In this document: positions 17,892 to 28,947 of the stretch, piece after piece
Layout: the number at the start of each line of letters is the position of its first letter
How positions within the stretch are numbered: position 1 is the first letter of the stretch
Source of the DNA: Candidatus Flexifilum affinis
Lineage (GTDB): Bacteria; Chloroflexota; Anaerolineae; Aggregatilineales; Phototrophicaceae
DNA: 64,000 nucleotides
Assembly: GCA_016713325.1 (NCBI GenBank)
Contig: JADJPJ010000095.1
Coordinates: 124,001-188,000 of the forward strand
Reading direction: 5' to 3'
Position numbers and translations under genes: made by a program
The notes under the pieces: generated by a model
Database searches by the model: none
Told to the model about the DNA's origin: nothing
What the model saw: only the letters and a program-made list of their open reading frames with translations

Positions 17892-20315
17892 TTACTTCTG
17901 CGCCACTGGGAGGCAAAATCCAAACACGCTGCCCCTGCCATATTCGCTGGAGAAGATGATTTGGCCACCGTTCCGCTCAATCATTCTTTTGACCAGATAA
18001 AGTCCCAGACCGGTGCCTTCGATCGTCTCGGTCTCTGCGCTCCTGGCACGATAAAACGGGCGGAACAGCTTGTCCTGTTGCTCGGCAGAAATCCCGTATC
18101 CTGTATCGACGACTTCGAGTCGCGCAGTGTCGTCCTGCATCTTCAGAATGACATCGATCCTTGCCCCTTCAGGGGAGTACTTGATGGCATTTCCTACGAT
18201 GTTTACGATGGCCTGTTGCAGTTCATTTCTGAATCCGACCACAGTGACCGGGAGTGGCGGCACGGCCAGGCAGAATGTCTGCGATTTCGCCCGAGCCTGA
18301 GCCTCAAAAGTGGAAAATACATTCTGCGCGAGTTCGCTCAGATCGACCTCCTGGCCGTCAAAGGCATTGAGGGTGATCGCCTCGATGCGTTCCACGGAGA
18401 GGAAATCCGCGATCATGGTCTGCATCCGTTTAACAGCGGCTTCGATCTCTTCAATCTGGCGCTGTTGTTCCGGCTGTAGCTCATCGGCATTTTTCTTTCG
18501 CAGCACGAAGGCATTCATGCCAATCACGCTGAGCGGATTGCGCAAGTCGTGGGCGGCCAGGCGAATCATGTCAGTCTTGAGCTGTTCGAGCTGTCGGATC
18601 TTTTCGTACAGATCCTGCAGTTCAATCAGCTGCGCCTGGCGGGTTTCGAAGAGCCGCGCGTTGTCGATGGCTACCGCGGCGCGTGCCGGGATGAGTTTCA
18701 GAAATTCAAACATCTCGGCGTAGAAGCATCTCGGCTGGTTGGTCTCCAGGCTCACGATCCCCACCAGGCGTTTCTGGGAGAGCAAAGGAAAGACCATCTG
18801 AGAACTCGCATCCGGCAAGAGCGGCACGCAAGCCGGTTCAGAGCCAATCTCCTGAACCCATTCGGCCTTCTGCTTTGCGATGACACGGGCGACAGTCGCA
18901 TTACCCAGGAAATCCTCTTCCGTGAGTTCTGCAGGATACCCCTGAGCGTGAAGATGCCCGGCTTCCTGTTCGTGCAGCAACACGATGGCCCCGGCACTGG
19001 CTCCGCTAAGCCGAATCATGTGGACCAGCGCAATTGCCTGCACATATTGGATATCGAGTTTACGATTCAGCATTTCATCGATCTGGCGCAGGGTTTCGAG
19101 CTGCTCAATGTGATTTTTCAGCTGCATATTTGCCAGTTTGCGCCAGGTCACGTCGTGGCCAATCGCCAGAATCTGCGTCTCGTTCCTGCTCTGGATCGGA
19201 ATCGTGCGCAGATCGAAAAACATGTTCTCGCCGTCAGCCCGAATAATGGTAACTTCGGCGGGTCCGCTGAATGGTCCTACTGTGACGTCGGAAAGCCACG
19301 ATTTGAACTGTGTCACCTGTTCCACATCCAACATGCCGATCTCGGAGAAACTCTTGCCAATCATCTCGGCCCGTTGGTACCCGGACAGGGATTCCACCGC
19401 CTGATTCACATCAAGCAGATTTCCTTCAAGGTCACTGATCACGTACGGGTTTGGCGCGAGTTCAAACAACATGCGAAACCGCTCTTCACTCTCCTGTAAG
19501 GCTTTTTCTGCTAGCTTGGGCGCGGTGATATCGCGCACGTTGAAAACGATCGACTCTATCCACGGTTCGTGGAGGAGATTCCGGCCCCTGATCTCCAGCC
19601 ATTTCCACTGACCCATGCGGTTGCGAACCTGGAGCTGGATCTCGACAGATCGGCTCGGGCTTTCGACCAAATCTCGATAGAACTGGATTGCTCGTTCGAA
19701 GAACGCTGGTTCCAAGAACTGGAAAGAATCCGGATCGACGAGCTTCAGCCCGTTCTGGCCGATGAATTCCTGCTCGTCAACCGCAAAGATGTCACGGATG
19801 GCTGGGCTGACGTAGCGAATGGCCCCAGAGCGGTCAGTCACAATAATCAGGTCCGGGCTGTTTTCGATGAGCGCGCGGTAGTACTTCTCACTGCGTTCGA
19901 GTCGTTGTTCGGCAAGCTGCTTATCCTTGACCAGCTGGCGGCTCTGCAAGCCCTGCTCAATTACAGTCGGCAACAGATCGAGATAAACAGCATCAGTGTC
20001 TTTGATGACATAATCGAATGCGCCAAGCTTCAGGGCCTCGACCGCGATCGTCTCGTTGCCTGTGCCGGTGAGCATGATCGTGGGCGGCATTGGACCATTG
20101 GTGGAAAGACGCTGTAAGACCTGGATGCCGTTGAGATCCGGCATGTTGTAGTCGACGATGACTGCATCGTAGTGATGCTCTGCGATGAGAGTTATCCCTG
20201 TTTCGCCGTTTGGCGCCAGGTCCACCTCATAGCCAGATTGCCCTAGGCGCCGCTGCAGCAGACGTCCCAGGCCTTCATCGTCTTCCATATAGAGAATGCG
20301 TCTCTTCTCTGGCAT
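17892..20315 (-). CDS. Hybrid sensor: receiver-PAS-PAS-GAF-histidine kinase
   Basis: The protein has 807 residues. Order: receiver domain (about 5-125) with acidic pair EDD and phospho-acceptor Asp55 in VIVDYNMPD; PAS domains about 145-265 and 275-395; GAF about 420-565; HisKA with the H-box RLAAHDLRNPLSVIGMNAFV; then HATPase with NIVGNAIKYSPEG, VDTGYGISAEQQDKLF and GTGLGLYLVKRM. It has no membrane segment, so it is a cytoplasmic kinase. An N-terminal receiver lets it accept phosphate from another kinase. It is the last gene of a three-gene leftward set, nine bases after the response regulator, which suggests a phosphorelay. The signal is unknown. Confidence 0.9.
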   Translation of the reverse strand: MPEKRRILYMEDDEGLGRLLQRRLGQSGYEVDLAPNGETGITLIAEHHYDAVIVDYNMPDLNGIQVLQRLSTNGPMPPTIMLTGTGNETIAVEALKLGAFDYVIKDTDAVYLDLLPTVIEQGLQSRQLVKDKQLAEQRLERSEKYYRALIENSPDLIIVTDRSGAIRYVSPAIRDIFAVDEQEFIGQNGLKLVDPDSFQFLEPAFFERAIQFYRDLVESPSRSVEIQLQVRNRMGQWKWLEIRGRNLLHEPWIESIVFNVRDITAPKLAEKALQESEERFRMLFELAPNPYVISDLEGNLLDVNQAVESLSGYQRAEMIGKSFSEIGMLDVEQVTQFKSWLSDVTVGPFSGPAEVTIIRADGENMFFDLRTIPIQSRNETQILAIGHDVTWRKLANMQLKNHIEQLETLRQIDEMLNRKLDIQYVQAIALVHMIRLSGASAGAIVLLHEQEAGHLHAQGYPAELTEEDFLGNATVARVIAKQKAEWVQEIGSEPACVPLLPDASSQMVFPLLSQKRLVGIVSLETNQPRCFYAEMFEFLKLIPARAAVAIDNARLFETRQAQLIELQDLYEKIRQLEQLKTDMIRLAAHDLRNPLSVIGMNAFVLRKKNADELQPEQQRQIEEIEAAVKRMQTMIADFLSVERIEAITLNAFDGQEVDLSELAQNVFSTFEAQARAKSQTFCLAVPPLPVTVVGFRNELQQAIVNIVGNAIKYSPEGARIDVILKMQDDTARLEVVDTGYGISAEQQDKLFRPFYRARSAETETIEGTGLGLYLVKRMIERNGGQIIFSSEYGRGSVFGFCLPVAQK

Positions 20316-20324
20316 CGCTATCGT

Positions 20325-20768
20325 TCAGCTCCCATTGGGCAGCATAACAACTGAAAGAAACAATCCTAACCTGGCAATGGCTTCCGCAAACTGTTCGTAC
20401 TCCACGGGTTTCGTGATGTATACATTGCAGCCAAGTTCATAGCATCGATTGATCTCGTGAATATCGTCAGTGGTCGTCAGAACTATAATGGGGATGCTCT
20501 TGGTTCGGTTATCGGACTTCATGGCTGCCAGGACACGATAGCCGTCGACTTCCGGCAGGTTGAGATCGAGCAACATCAATACCGGTGGATGTTGCGGCGT
20601 ATGAACATACCCCTGGTCACCAAAGAGGTAGTTCAGGGCAAGCCGCCCATCGGATAGCTTGACGATCGGATTTGAGAGATTTGCCCGGCGAAGATTCTTC
20701 TCGATAAGACGGCTATGGCCTTCGTTATCTTCGACCAGCACGATGGTTACCTGATTGATGGTGGACAT
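20325..20768 (-). CDS. Single-domain response regulator (Rcp1-like)
   Basis: The protein has 147 residues, from the ATG at 20768 opening MSTINQVTIVLVEDNEGHSR. It is a lone receiver: acidic pair Glu13-Asp14, phospho-acceptor Asp68 in LMLLDLNLPEVDG, Thr in IIVLTTTDD, and Lys in VYITKPVEY. The insertion around LNYLFGDQGYVHTPQHP is typical of the Rcp1 group that partners cyanobacterial phytochrome kinases. There is no output domain, so it probably shuttles phosphate between the two flanking kinases. Confidence 0.9.
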   Translation of the reverse strand: MSTINQVTIVLVEDNEGHSRLIEKNLRRANLSNPIVKLSDGRLALNYLFGDQGYVHTPQHPPVLMLLDLNLPEVDGYRVLAAMKSDNRTKSIPIIVLTTTDDIHEINRCYELGCNVYITKPVEYEQFAEAIARLGLFLSVVMLPNGS

Positions 20769-20873
20769 AGTCTTTCCAGGTGAGGTTTTTTCATCGATAA
20801 GAGACTGGTGCCGTCGTCTGTATACCTGACCTTCTTGCGGTTCTATTGGCAATCAACCGCCGAGATAGCAGAC

Positions 20874-23456
20874 CTAGAGGATGCCCTGACGAGGTGTCGG
20901 CATGGCATCATGCGTTCCAACCATAGGGATGTTGAAAGCAAATGTCGTGCCTACTCCCAACTCGGATTCGCACGAGATATACCCTCCATGACGACGTACT
21001 AACGCCTGAACATAGGCCAGCCCCATGCCTTCGCCCGGCACGTCCAGCCTGCCTGCACGGCGAAAGGGAGCGAACACCTTGTCCATGTCTTCCGGTGCAA
21101 TACCCCGGCCGTTGTCGCGAATACGGAAAACGACCCCCTCTTTGCTCTCTTCAGCGCTGATGACGATCTCGCCCGGACGTTCAGGAACCAGGTATGCGAC
21201 CGCGTTAGTAAGAATGTTGCCAAAGATCTGTTCCATTGAGACAAAATCGGCAGTCACGGTCGGCAGATCGGTGATTGTGACTTGAACCTTCTTCTGCCTG
21301 ATCTCGTGGGAGAGCCCGTCAAGAATCGTATCGACAATCGACCGAACGTCGACGCTGACCCATTCCAACTGCAATCGGCCCAATCGGGATAATTTCAGAA
21401 TAGCCTTGGTAAATGAATCCATGGTGCTTACTGACGAGTCGATGAACCGCAGCGCTTCTGGGACATCTTCTTTCAATGCATGCTGTAACTGGTGCCGTGT
21501 CTTCTCGCTGGTGAGGGGTAGGACTTCTTCATAAGCCTGCTCGACTTCCTTGAGCCCCATGCGCAGCTCCGCGGCGAACCCTTTCAGGTTGACGAGCGGC
21601 GCTCGAAGATCGTGTGAGACGATGTAGGCGAAGTTCTTGACTTCCTCGTTGGCCTCTTGAAGTTCTTTGGTACGCTCGATTACACGCTGCTCCAGCTCGG
21701 CCTTCTGTCGGGCGATCTGATCGTTCAAGTCAGCCTGATGGAACGCCAGCGCCACCTGCGCTGCAATGGCTTCGGCGGTTGCCTGATGTTCCGATGTGAA
21801 ATAAGCAACCTGGCTGGATGCGAGCGCGAGATAACCAATAAGCCTTTCCTGTAAGCTCAGCGGAATGGCCATGGCCGAACGTATACCCTGCTGGATTGCT
21901 TCGCGTACGAGATCAGATTTGTCGATCTCTGTCCTTAGGTCGACGATCACCGTGGACTGCGCAGATCTGAGACGAGTCACCATGGCTGCGGAGACCAGCG
22001 GTTGCAGCGGGTATGCTGCGCTTGTCCGGTTGGTTGGCGGTCGCCAGGCGAAGCTCTGCGTATGTTTGTCCGTCTGATCGAATAGCACAATGTCAACCCA
22101 CTCGCAGGCGATCAGTTGTGCGAGCTGTTCAAGCACTGTGCTTGCCACTTCGGAAACCGATCGGGCACTGAGAATGAGGCGATCGATGTCACGAAGAATG
22201 GAAAGCCGCTGATTGAGGTGTCGTAATGTGACTTCCTGATGCTTGCTCGCCGTGATATTGGTTGTCGCGCCGATGGTTCGAGCCAACGTTCGCGCTTCGC
22301 CTTCGCCGCCAAAAAAGCTCTGTGAGCGCACGTTCAACCAGCGCACATTGCCGTCGGGCCCAAGGATGCGATACTCCATTTCAAAAGTGCCATCGCCGGC
22401 AGGATCCTGCGCCTTTTCGGTGGCGCGGGCCAACTCCTCGCGGTCATCGGGATGAACCTGATTCAGGACACCGGGAAGCATCACGTCGCTCTGCTCATCC
22501 CAGCCCCAGATCTGGCGCTGCTCCGGCGACCAGAAGATGTTGTTTTTGACGTGATCCGCATCGAAAATGCCGATATTGCCAACGCGCACCGCCTGGCGAA
22601 GTCGTTCTTCGCTGGCGCGCATCGACTCTTCCGCTTGCTTGAGCCGGGTGATGTCATGACCTATTGCCTGCAGTTCGGTGATTTGTCCCGTCTCATCCGG
22701 CACACCTTTGATAATCCAGTGTATCCAGTGTTCCTGACCATCGGCTGCGTAGTTGAGATACTCCCCAGAAACCGGCGCAGGATTGGCAATCATATAGGCT
22801 GCTTCCGCCCGTACCGCCTCATGGAACTCTGGGGCAACCATCGTGAGAAGGCTATGCCCGATCAATTCTTCGCGCGTTTTTCCATAGAACTGACAGTAGG
22901 CATCGTTGACAAAAGTGAGCGTCATGTCCTCTCGGTAACGGCTGATGAGATCGCTCTGGGTTTCAATCAGCGTCCGGTATCGAGCCTCGCTCTTACGCAG
23001 GGCCATCTCAATCTGCTTCTGTTCGGTAATATCGGTGATGACGCCAATCGTCTTTACCGCCTGTCTCAAAGACCCGGCGCCTTCAAACAAGGTTCGCGAA
23101 CGGTTCTTGATCCAGCGGATTGACCCATCCTGGGCCGCGACGCGGTACTCCATTTGAAACAAGCCGTTGCCAGCGGCATCGTGGGAGCGAAGCAGTGCCT
23201 CTCGAACGCGCTCTCTGTCCTCCACAAGCATCGCATCGAGATATCGGTCCAAAGGGACGGCTTCATCCCATGCCTGGTCCAAACCCTGCCCATGATACAG
23301 CGAAGTACGTACCCGACCACGACGGGGATCGTATTCAAAAACGCCGATGTCAGCGGTATCCAGCGCCTGCCGCAGACGTTCCTCGCTCTCGCGAATGGCA
23401 TTACCTATTGTTGATTGCGCACTATCGTCGTGAGAAAGAGGATAGATGTCGGTCAT
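20874..23456 (-). CDS. PAS/GAF sensor histidine kinase
   Basis: The protein has 860 residues and no signal peptide or membrane segment. Three PAS/PAC units (about 25-145, 150-270 and 275-400), the first and third with tryptophan-rich PAS fold lines such as YRVAAQDGSIRWIKNR, precede a GAF domain (about 415-570), a coiled coil (QKAELEQRVIERTKELQEAN), and HisKA with HDLRAPLVNLKGFAAEL. The HATPase carries NILTNAVAYLVPE, IRDNGRGIAPEDMDKVF and GEGMGLAYVQALV. The long kinase dimer helix is like bacteriophytochrome Cph1 kinases, which pair with Rcp1 regulators, as here. No bilin-binding Cys/GAF-PHY arrangement is evident. Confidence 0.9.
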   Translation of the reverse strand: MTDIYPLSHDDSAQSTIGNAIRESEERLRQALDTADIGVFEYDPRRGRVRTSLYHGQGLDQAWDEAVPLDRYLDAMLVEDRERVREALLRSHDAAGNGLFQMEYRVAAQDGSIRWIKNRSRTLFEGAGSLRQAVKTIGVITDITEQKQIEMALRKSEARYRTLIETQSDLISRYREDMTLTFVNDAYCQFYGKTREELIGHSLLTMVAPEFHEAVRAEAAYMIANPAPVSGEYLNYAADGQEHWIHWIIKGVPDETGQITELQAIGHDITRLKQAEESMRASEERLRQAVRVGNIGIFDADHVKNNIFWSPEQRQIWGWDEQSDVMLPGVLNQVHPDDREELARATEKAQDPAGDGTFEMEYRILGPDGNVRWLNVRSQSFFGGEGEARTLARTIGATTNITASKHQEVTLRHLNQRLSILRDIDRLILSARSVSEVASTVLEQLAQLIACEWVDIVLFDQTDKHTQSFAWRPPTNRTSAAYPLQPLVSAAMVTRLRSAQSTVIVDLRTEIDKSDLVREAIQQGIRSAMAIPLSLQERLIGYLALASSQVAYFTSEHQATAEAIAAQVALAFHQADLNDQIARQKAELEQRVIERTKELQEANEEVKNFAYIVSHDLRAPLVNLKGFAAELRMGLKEVEQAYEEVLPLTSEKTRHQLQHALKEDVPEALRFIDSSVSTMDSFTKAILKLSRLGRLQLEWVSVDVRSIVDTILDGLSHEIRQKKVQVTITDLPTVTADFVSMEQIFGNILTNAVAYLVPERPGEIVISAEESKEGVVFRIRDNGRGIAPEDMDKVFAPFRRAGRLDVPGEGMGLAYVQALVRRHGGYISCESELGVGTTFAFNIPMVGTHDAMPTPRQGIL

Positions 23457-23803
23457 GGCAATTCAGCTCGGCTTCGTTGCGACCACATTTCAAAACAATG
23501 GATGACAAGCAATTTATTCGCAATCTAGGAATGGTCAGGAGTTGTTCGGCCTGTCCATTGCTTATATTCTAGATCGCAAACGACATCGCTCATAGAATTC
23601 TTTACGTTCTTGGTCTGTGGGAAGGAAGACACTGCGCAGGCTTCAAACCCTGTGCGACCGAACGACCAGTCCACAACGGCCAGTTTGAAAACATATTTGG
23701 AACGCCTCGTAGGGGGGCGGTCGGTTCATATGCGTGGGTGAAAACGGCAAGAACCAGGCACGGCTAAGTGGAGCCAATGCCAGTGCGCTCAGCGGGGAAC
23801 GCC
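23457..23803. other. Intergenic region, no gene seen
   Basis: About 350 bases upstream of the histidine-kinase set. The first 120 bases are AT-richer and should hold its promoter; no clear -10/-35 pair was picked out. No RNA or repeat recognised. Confidence 0.5.
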
Positions 23804-23836
23804 GCCCCATCCACGCAGAGAATGAGTGGATGGGGC
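23804..23836. terminator. Strong hairpin after the S41 peptidase gene
   Basis: GCCCCATCCAC (23804-23814) and GTGGATGGGGC (23826-23836) form a perfect 11-bp stem with an 11-base loop. It lies 20 bases past the stop at 23856. The T-run (AGTTTTC) is on the plus side, so its direction is uncertain. Confidence 0.55.
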
Positions 23837-23855
23837 AGTTTTCTGACAACTGACT

Positions 23856-26200
23856 TTACTCTGCCGAGCGCACCTCAAGCGTGTAGCTGCCGGCGAAGGC
23901 ATCCTCATAGGTGCCGACCTCGACCAGCACGGTCAGATCGGCCGGGACTTCCAGCGCCGTCAGCGACGAGTTGGGCGCGGGCACGCCGACCTCGGCATCG
24001 TCATTTTCGGCGAGGAGCTGGCCCGCCGCGTTGTAGATGCGCAGCACGGTGTCCAGATCGTTGGTCTCGTCGGTCAGGAAGATGCTGATCACGCCCTCTT
24101 CCTCGAAGGTGAGCGTATAGCGCACGCGCTGGCGCTCGACCACCTCGCCGGTCACCGTCTCGCCGACGGCAATTTCGCCGCCGTCCACCAGGTCGATGGC
24201 GGTGAGCTCGTCCAGATAGGCGACGGCGCCGTCCAGAATGGGATCGGTCTCGCTGAACAGCGTCTCTTCATCGACCGGGACGCGCACCGTCGGTTCGACG
24301 CCAGTGCCCTCGATGATGATCTCACCCTCCGGGCCGACGGAGCGGGTGAACGAGTACTGAAGCTGAAGGCCACCGGGCATCAGGTAGGTAGTTTGCCCGC
24401 CGCCCAGGCCGGCCGTCGGATACTGGCCCACGATGGCGGCGCGGTCTTCGAGGGTCATGTTGTAGGTGAAGTACTCGCAGGCGCTGTTGCAGTTGGGGCC
24501 GACGAGCACGGCGATCGGGCCGTCGTAGCGCAGTTCCGTCGGGGGCAGGAAGAAACGCTGCTCCAGATCCGGGTCGGCGTAGAAGCGGCCCAGGCTCTCG
24601 TCATACGACTCGCTGTTGCCCAATACCAGCGCCTCCTGATAGAAGTACGCGGCCATCTGGTCGGCCAGGAAGCCGCTGCCGCCGCCGTTCTGGCGCATGT
24701 CGATGATCAGCCCTGGCGTGCCGGCGCTGTTCAGGTAGCGAATCATGCGCTCCCAGAGCTGGATGCTGAGCAGATCGTTATCCGAGAAGCTGTAGATCTT
24801 GACGTAGCCGTAGCCGTTGTCGAGCGGGCGAAACTCGATGGGCTGTTCCGCGCCGGTCAGCCCGGCATTGAAGGACGAGAAGGCGAAGCTGATGCGCTCC
24901 GGGATGCTGGTCAGCGTAACCGTCGTCGGCTCGTCGTCACCGGGGTTCTGGTAGGTGACCTCGACCTCCGTGCCGATCGGAGAGCGCAGCATGTAGCGAA
25001 GCTGCTGGAGGCGCAGGGTGTGGTCGGCACTGAAGGGCAGCGACCAGGGTTGAATGGTGGGAATGACTTCCTGAACCGGCTGACCATTCAGTTCGAGCAG
25101 TTCGGCCCGCAGTTCGATGCCCGCTTCGTCGGCAGGGCTGTCTGGCAGCAGGAAGTTGACCAGCACGCGGCCGTCGTCCAGCTCGCGCGCGGCGATGCCC
25201 AGGCCGCCGGCGGTGTCGATGGCAAACTGGTTCTGATCGAAGGGGGCGCTCAGGTGGCCGTCGGGGATCGACCAGATGAAGTCGCGCAGGGCGAGCTGGT
25301 AGGCCACGACGTCGACATCTTCCTCGGCCTGCTCGAACATGGGGCGGAACTCGTCAAGCTTGGCGTCCCAGTCGATTTCCTTGAGCTCAGTATAGGCGTA
25401 CGTCTCGCGGAACAGCTCGATCAGCGCGTCGAAAGCTTCGGTGTAGCTGAGGTTGGAGTAATCTTCCTGCTCGGAGCCTTCGCCCTCGATCAGGTTGATC
25501 ACCGGGCGGCGCGAGCGGTCGAAGGTGAACGGATCGCTCTCCAGGTTGACCACCGTGTAGCCCTGCGGCACGACCACGATCGGGTCGTCGGCGGTGAAGA
25601 GCCGGCCGTCCTCGCCGAAGCCGGAGGGGAAGCCCTGCCCTTCTTCCGGCGCGAAGATCAGGTACTTGCCGCCGATGATCTCCCCCTTGGCCGAAGGGTT
25701 CGGATCGACCCGCGTCGAGGCGTAGGCGCTGGACCAGCCGCCGCCGTACAGGTCGCGCTCTTCCAGATACGGATCGCCCCAGGTGTTGGTCCAGTAGGCG
25801 ATGGCGTAGACCATCACGCCGGTGTCTTCTTCGCCATCCTGGTCGACATCGCGCAGGCTGCCGGCCGGTTCGATCGGCAGGTCGATGCGGTAGGTGAAGG
25901 GCGAGGTGTAGAAGTCCGAGGTGATCTTGCCCAGAACCTGCGATTCTGCAGGATCAGAAAGCCGCGATCGCGGTCGATGAAGCCGGCCTGATCTTCCAGG
26001 ATGACCATCGGCTCGGCCACGCCCAGCGTGAAGAAGCCGTTGGTGTAGTTGACCTCACCCGTGATCGACGCCGGTCCGCCCTGTTCGTTGAGGATTCGGG
26101 CACTGGGAATTTCCTCCTCGGCCGGGGCGTCCTGCGCCAGCGCAGCCGGCGCGATAGTCATCACGAGCAAAAGGATCAGCAAGAGCGTTTTGATTTTCAA
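23856..26200 (-). CDS. Exported S41-family (tail-specific) peptidase with PDZ-like and PPC domains, frameshifted
   Basis: About 781 residues after repairing a shift near 25940, between ILQNR and QVLGKITSDFY. Signal peptide LLLILLLVMTIAPAALAQDA. A beta-rich N-terminal part is followed by an S41 N-terminal helical bundle (about 260-330), a PDZ-like segment (VLVNFLLPDSPADEAGIELR) and the S41 core: YGYVKIYSFSDNDLL, LIIDMRQNGGGSG, and the nucleophile region GPNCNSACEYF. The usual CtpA Lys in TFGKG is absent: here it reads PTAGLGGGQT. The C-terminal ~95 residues are a PPC domain (VSIFLTDETNDLDTVLRIYN-like pattern). It probably cleaves exported proteins, or has lost activity. Confidence 0.85.
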
Positions 26201-26301
26201 CAGGTTTGCTCCTCAGGAGTGGCCGGCCATGGTGTGCTCAAATAACGACAAATGGCAACGATAGAAATACTACGCAGTTCCCTTAAAGGTTGGATGAGTG
26301 T

Positions 26302-27705
<1,404 letters not shown>

Positions 27706-27711
27706 CGGGCG

Positions 27712-28107
27712 TTAACTCCCTTTCTCTTGAGTCTCATCATCTCGCTTGACCCCGCCGGTCAGATAGGCGACTGCCACCCAGACGCCGCGCGTGCTGCGGT
27801 AGAGTCCCAGCACCACGACCAGTGTGTAGACGCTCCAGAGGAGCATCTGGGTGAGGAGCGGCGGGTGGTAGAGCGCCTCGACGATGAAGAAGCCCGCCAG
27901 CGCAGTCACGACCGCGAAGCTGAAGTTGAGCACCATGCCGCCGATGGATTCGCCGTCCTGCCGTTCAAAGCGAACGCCGCACACCGGGCAGAGGTGGTTC
28001 ATCTTGAAGAACTTCGCGAACAGCGCGCCCTGGCCGCAGTTCGGGCAGCGTGCCCGTACCCCCAGCCAGAGTTTTTCGATTATCTCGTTTGTCGTTACGC
28101 CAGCCAT
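27712..28107 (-). CDS. DUF983 zinc-ribbon membrane protein
   Basis: The protein has 131 residues. A paired CPNCGQG and CPVCG forms a probable zinc ribbon (about residues 21-46), followed by FERQDGESIGGMVLNFSF and two membrane helices (FAVVTALAGFFIVEALY and MLLWSVYTLVVVLGLY). This is the DUF983 pattern. The function is unknown; family members are often near respiratory-chain genes. It is the upstream gene of the cbs pair. Confidence 0.85.
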   Translation of the reverse strand: MAGVTTNEIIEKLWLGVRARCPNCGQGALFAKFFKMNHLCPVCGVRFERQDGESIGGMVLNFSFAVVTALAGFFIVEALYHPPLLTQMLLWSVYTLVVVLGLYRSTRGVWVAVAYLTGGVKRDDETQEKGS

Positions 28108-28151
28108 TCATGCCCAAATCCTACGAACACGAAAAGGCCCGCGCAAGCGGA

Positions 28152-28232
28152 CCCCCCCCCCCCCCCCCCCCCCCGCCCCCCGCCCCACCGGCGAAGGGGA
28201 CCCCGGCCCGGGGGGGGGGGGGGGGGGGGGGG
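28152..28232. repeat. C23 and G23 homopolymer runs in inverted arrangement
   Basis: 23 C at 28152-28174 (then more C-rich sequence) and 23 G at 28210-28232, separated by 35 bases. They could fold into a long G-C hairpin. More likely this is a low-quality assembly or gap-closing artefact; see findings. Confidence 0.7.
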
Positions 28233-28299
28233 CCGCGCCCCCCCGGGGGCCCAGGAGATAGCGGAGTGGTTGAACACCTCAATGACGCCACCCCCCTGG

Positions 28300-28406
28300 C
28301 AGGGACGAGGTTTTCAACGGATTGATCAGTAGATCAGGGTAGCCGTAGGGACGCGATTTTTCGCGTCCATCAGCGTCGGACGCCAATGAATGGCGTCCCT
28401 CACAAG
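28300..28406. repeat. Dispersed intergenic repeat, GTAGGGACGCG family, copy A
   Basis: It contains AGGTTTTCAACGGAT, then GTAGGGACGCGATTTTTCGC, then GCGTCCATCA and AATGGCGTCCC. The same blocks in the same order occur at about 50862-50950. Shorter relatives are near 30742, 36298, 41975, 44232, 51065 and 51181. Confidence 0.65.
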
Positions 28407-28479
28407 GCCAGGGCGCTCAAGGGTCGGGATTATCAGCTGCACGGCCGGGGGGGGCCTGAGCGACGGCCCGCAGGCATAT

Positions 28480-28938
28480 CTACGGATGCTGCCAGAGCTG
28501 GCGCGTGATCTGCGCATGGCCGAGGTGCAGGCCGGTGTGCTCCAGCGCGTGCAGGACGCCCTCGGCGGCGGTGACGGTCCCGCCGGCTTCCTTGCGCGGA
28601 TCGGGGCGCGCCACCCCCAGGTCGGCCAGGGTCAGCTGCTCGAATTTGTCACTGAGGTAGGCTTCGAGCGTCGAGAAACGGGCCTTCAGCTCGTCCTTCG
28701 TTAGCCCCTTCGCTTGAAACTCGGCGGGGCGATCGCGGTACGCCGGATCGCCGACGCCGACCTCGCCGATCCAGAAGCGGGCCGAGCCGGTTGTGTGCAC
28801 GACCAGCACGACCAGCGAGTTCATGTCTTCCCCCGGCACCCAGTCGAGCGCTTCATCGGGCAGATCGTCAAACGTGGCGATGAAATCGCGGTGCAATTTC
28901 TTCAGGGTGGTCAGATACTCCGAGAAAAAGGCGTCCAT
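28480..28938 (-). CDS. DinB/DUF664-like four-helix protein
   Basis: The protein has 152 residues and is all-helical. The DinB-superfamily metal triad appears as His in VLVVHTTGSARFW and the two His in HTGLHLGHAQITRQ near the end. The opening LTTLKKLHRDFIATFDDLPD with DWVPGEDMNSL is typical. Members include thiol S-transferases and stress proteins; the substrate here is unknown. It starts nine bases after the dehydrogenase stop, so it is in one operon with it. Confidence 0.8.
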   Translation of the reverse strand: MDAFFSEYLTTLKKLHRDFIATFDDLPDEALDWVPGEDMNSLVVLVVHTTGSARFWIGEVGVGDPAYRDRPAEFQAKGLTKDELKARFSTLEAYLSDKFEQLTLADLGVARPDPRKEAGGTVTAAEGVLHALEHTGLHLGHAQITRQLWQHP

Positions 28939-28947
28939 CGGCTCCTC

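Noticed and set aside
28254..28282. AGCGGAGTGGTTGAAC resembling a tRNA-Ser/Leu D-arm
   Set aside because: No anticodon arm, variable arm or T-arm follows; at most a fragment.
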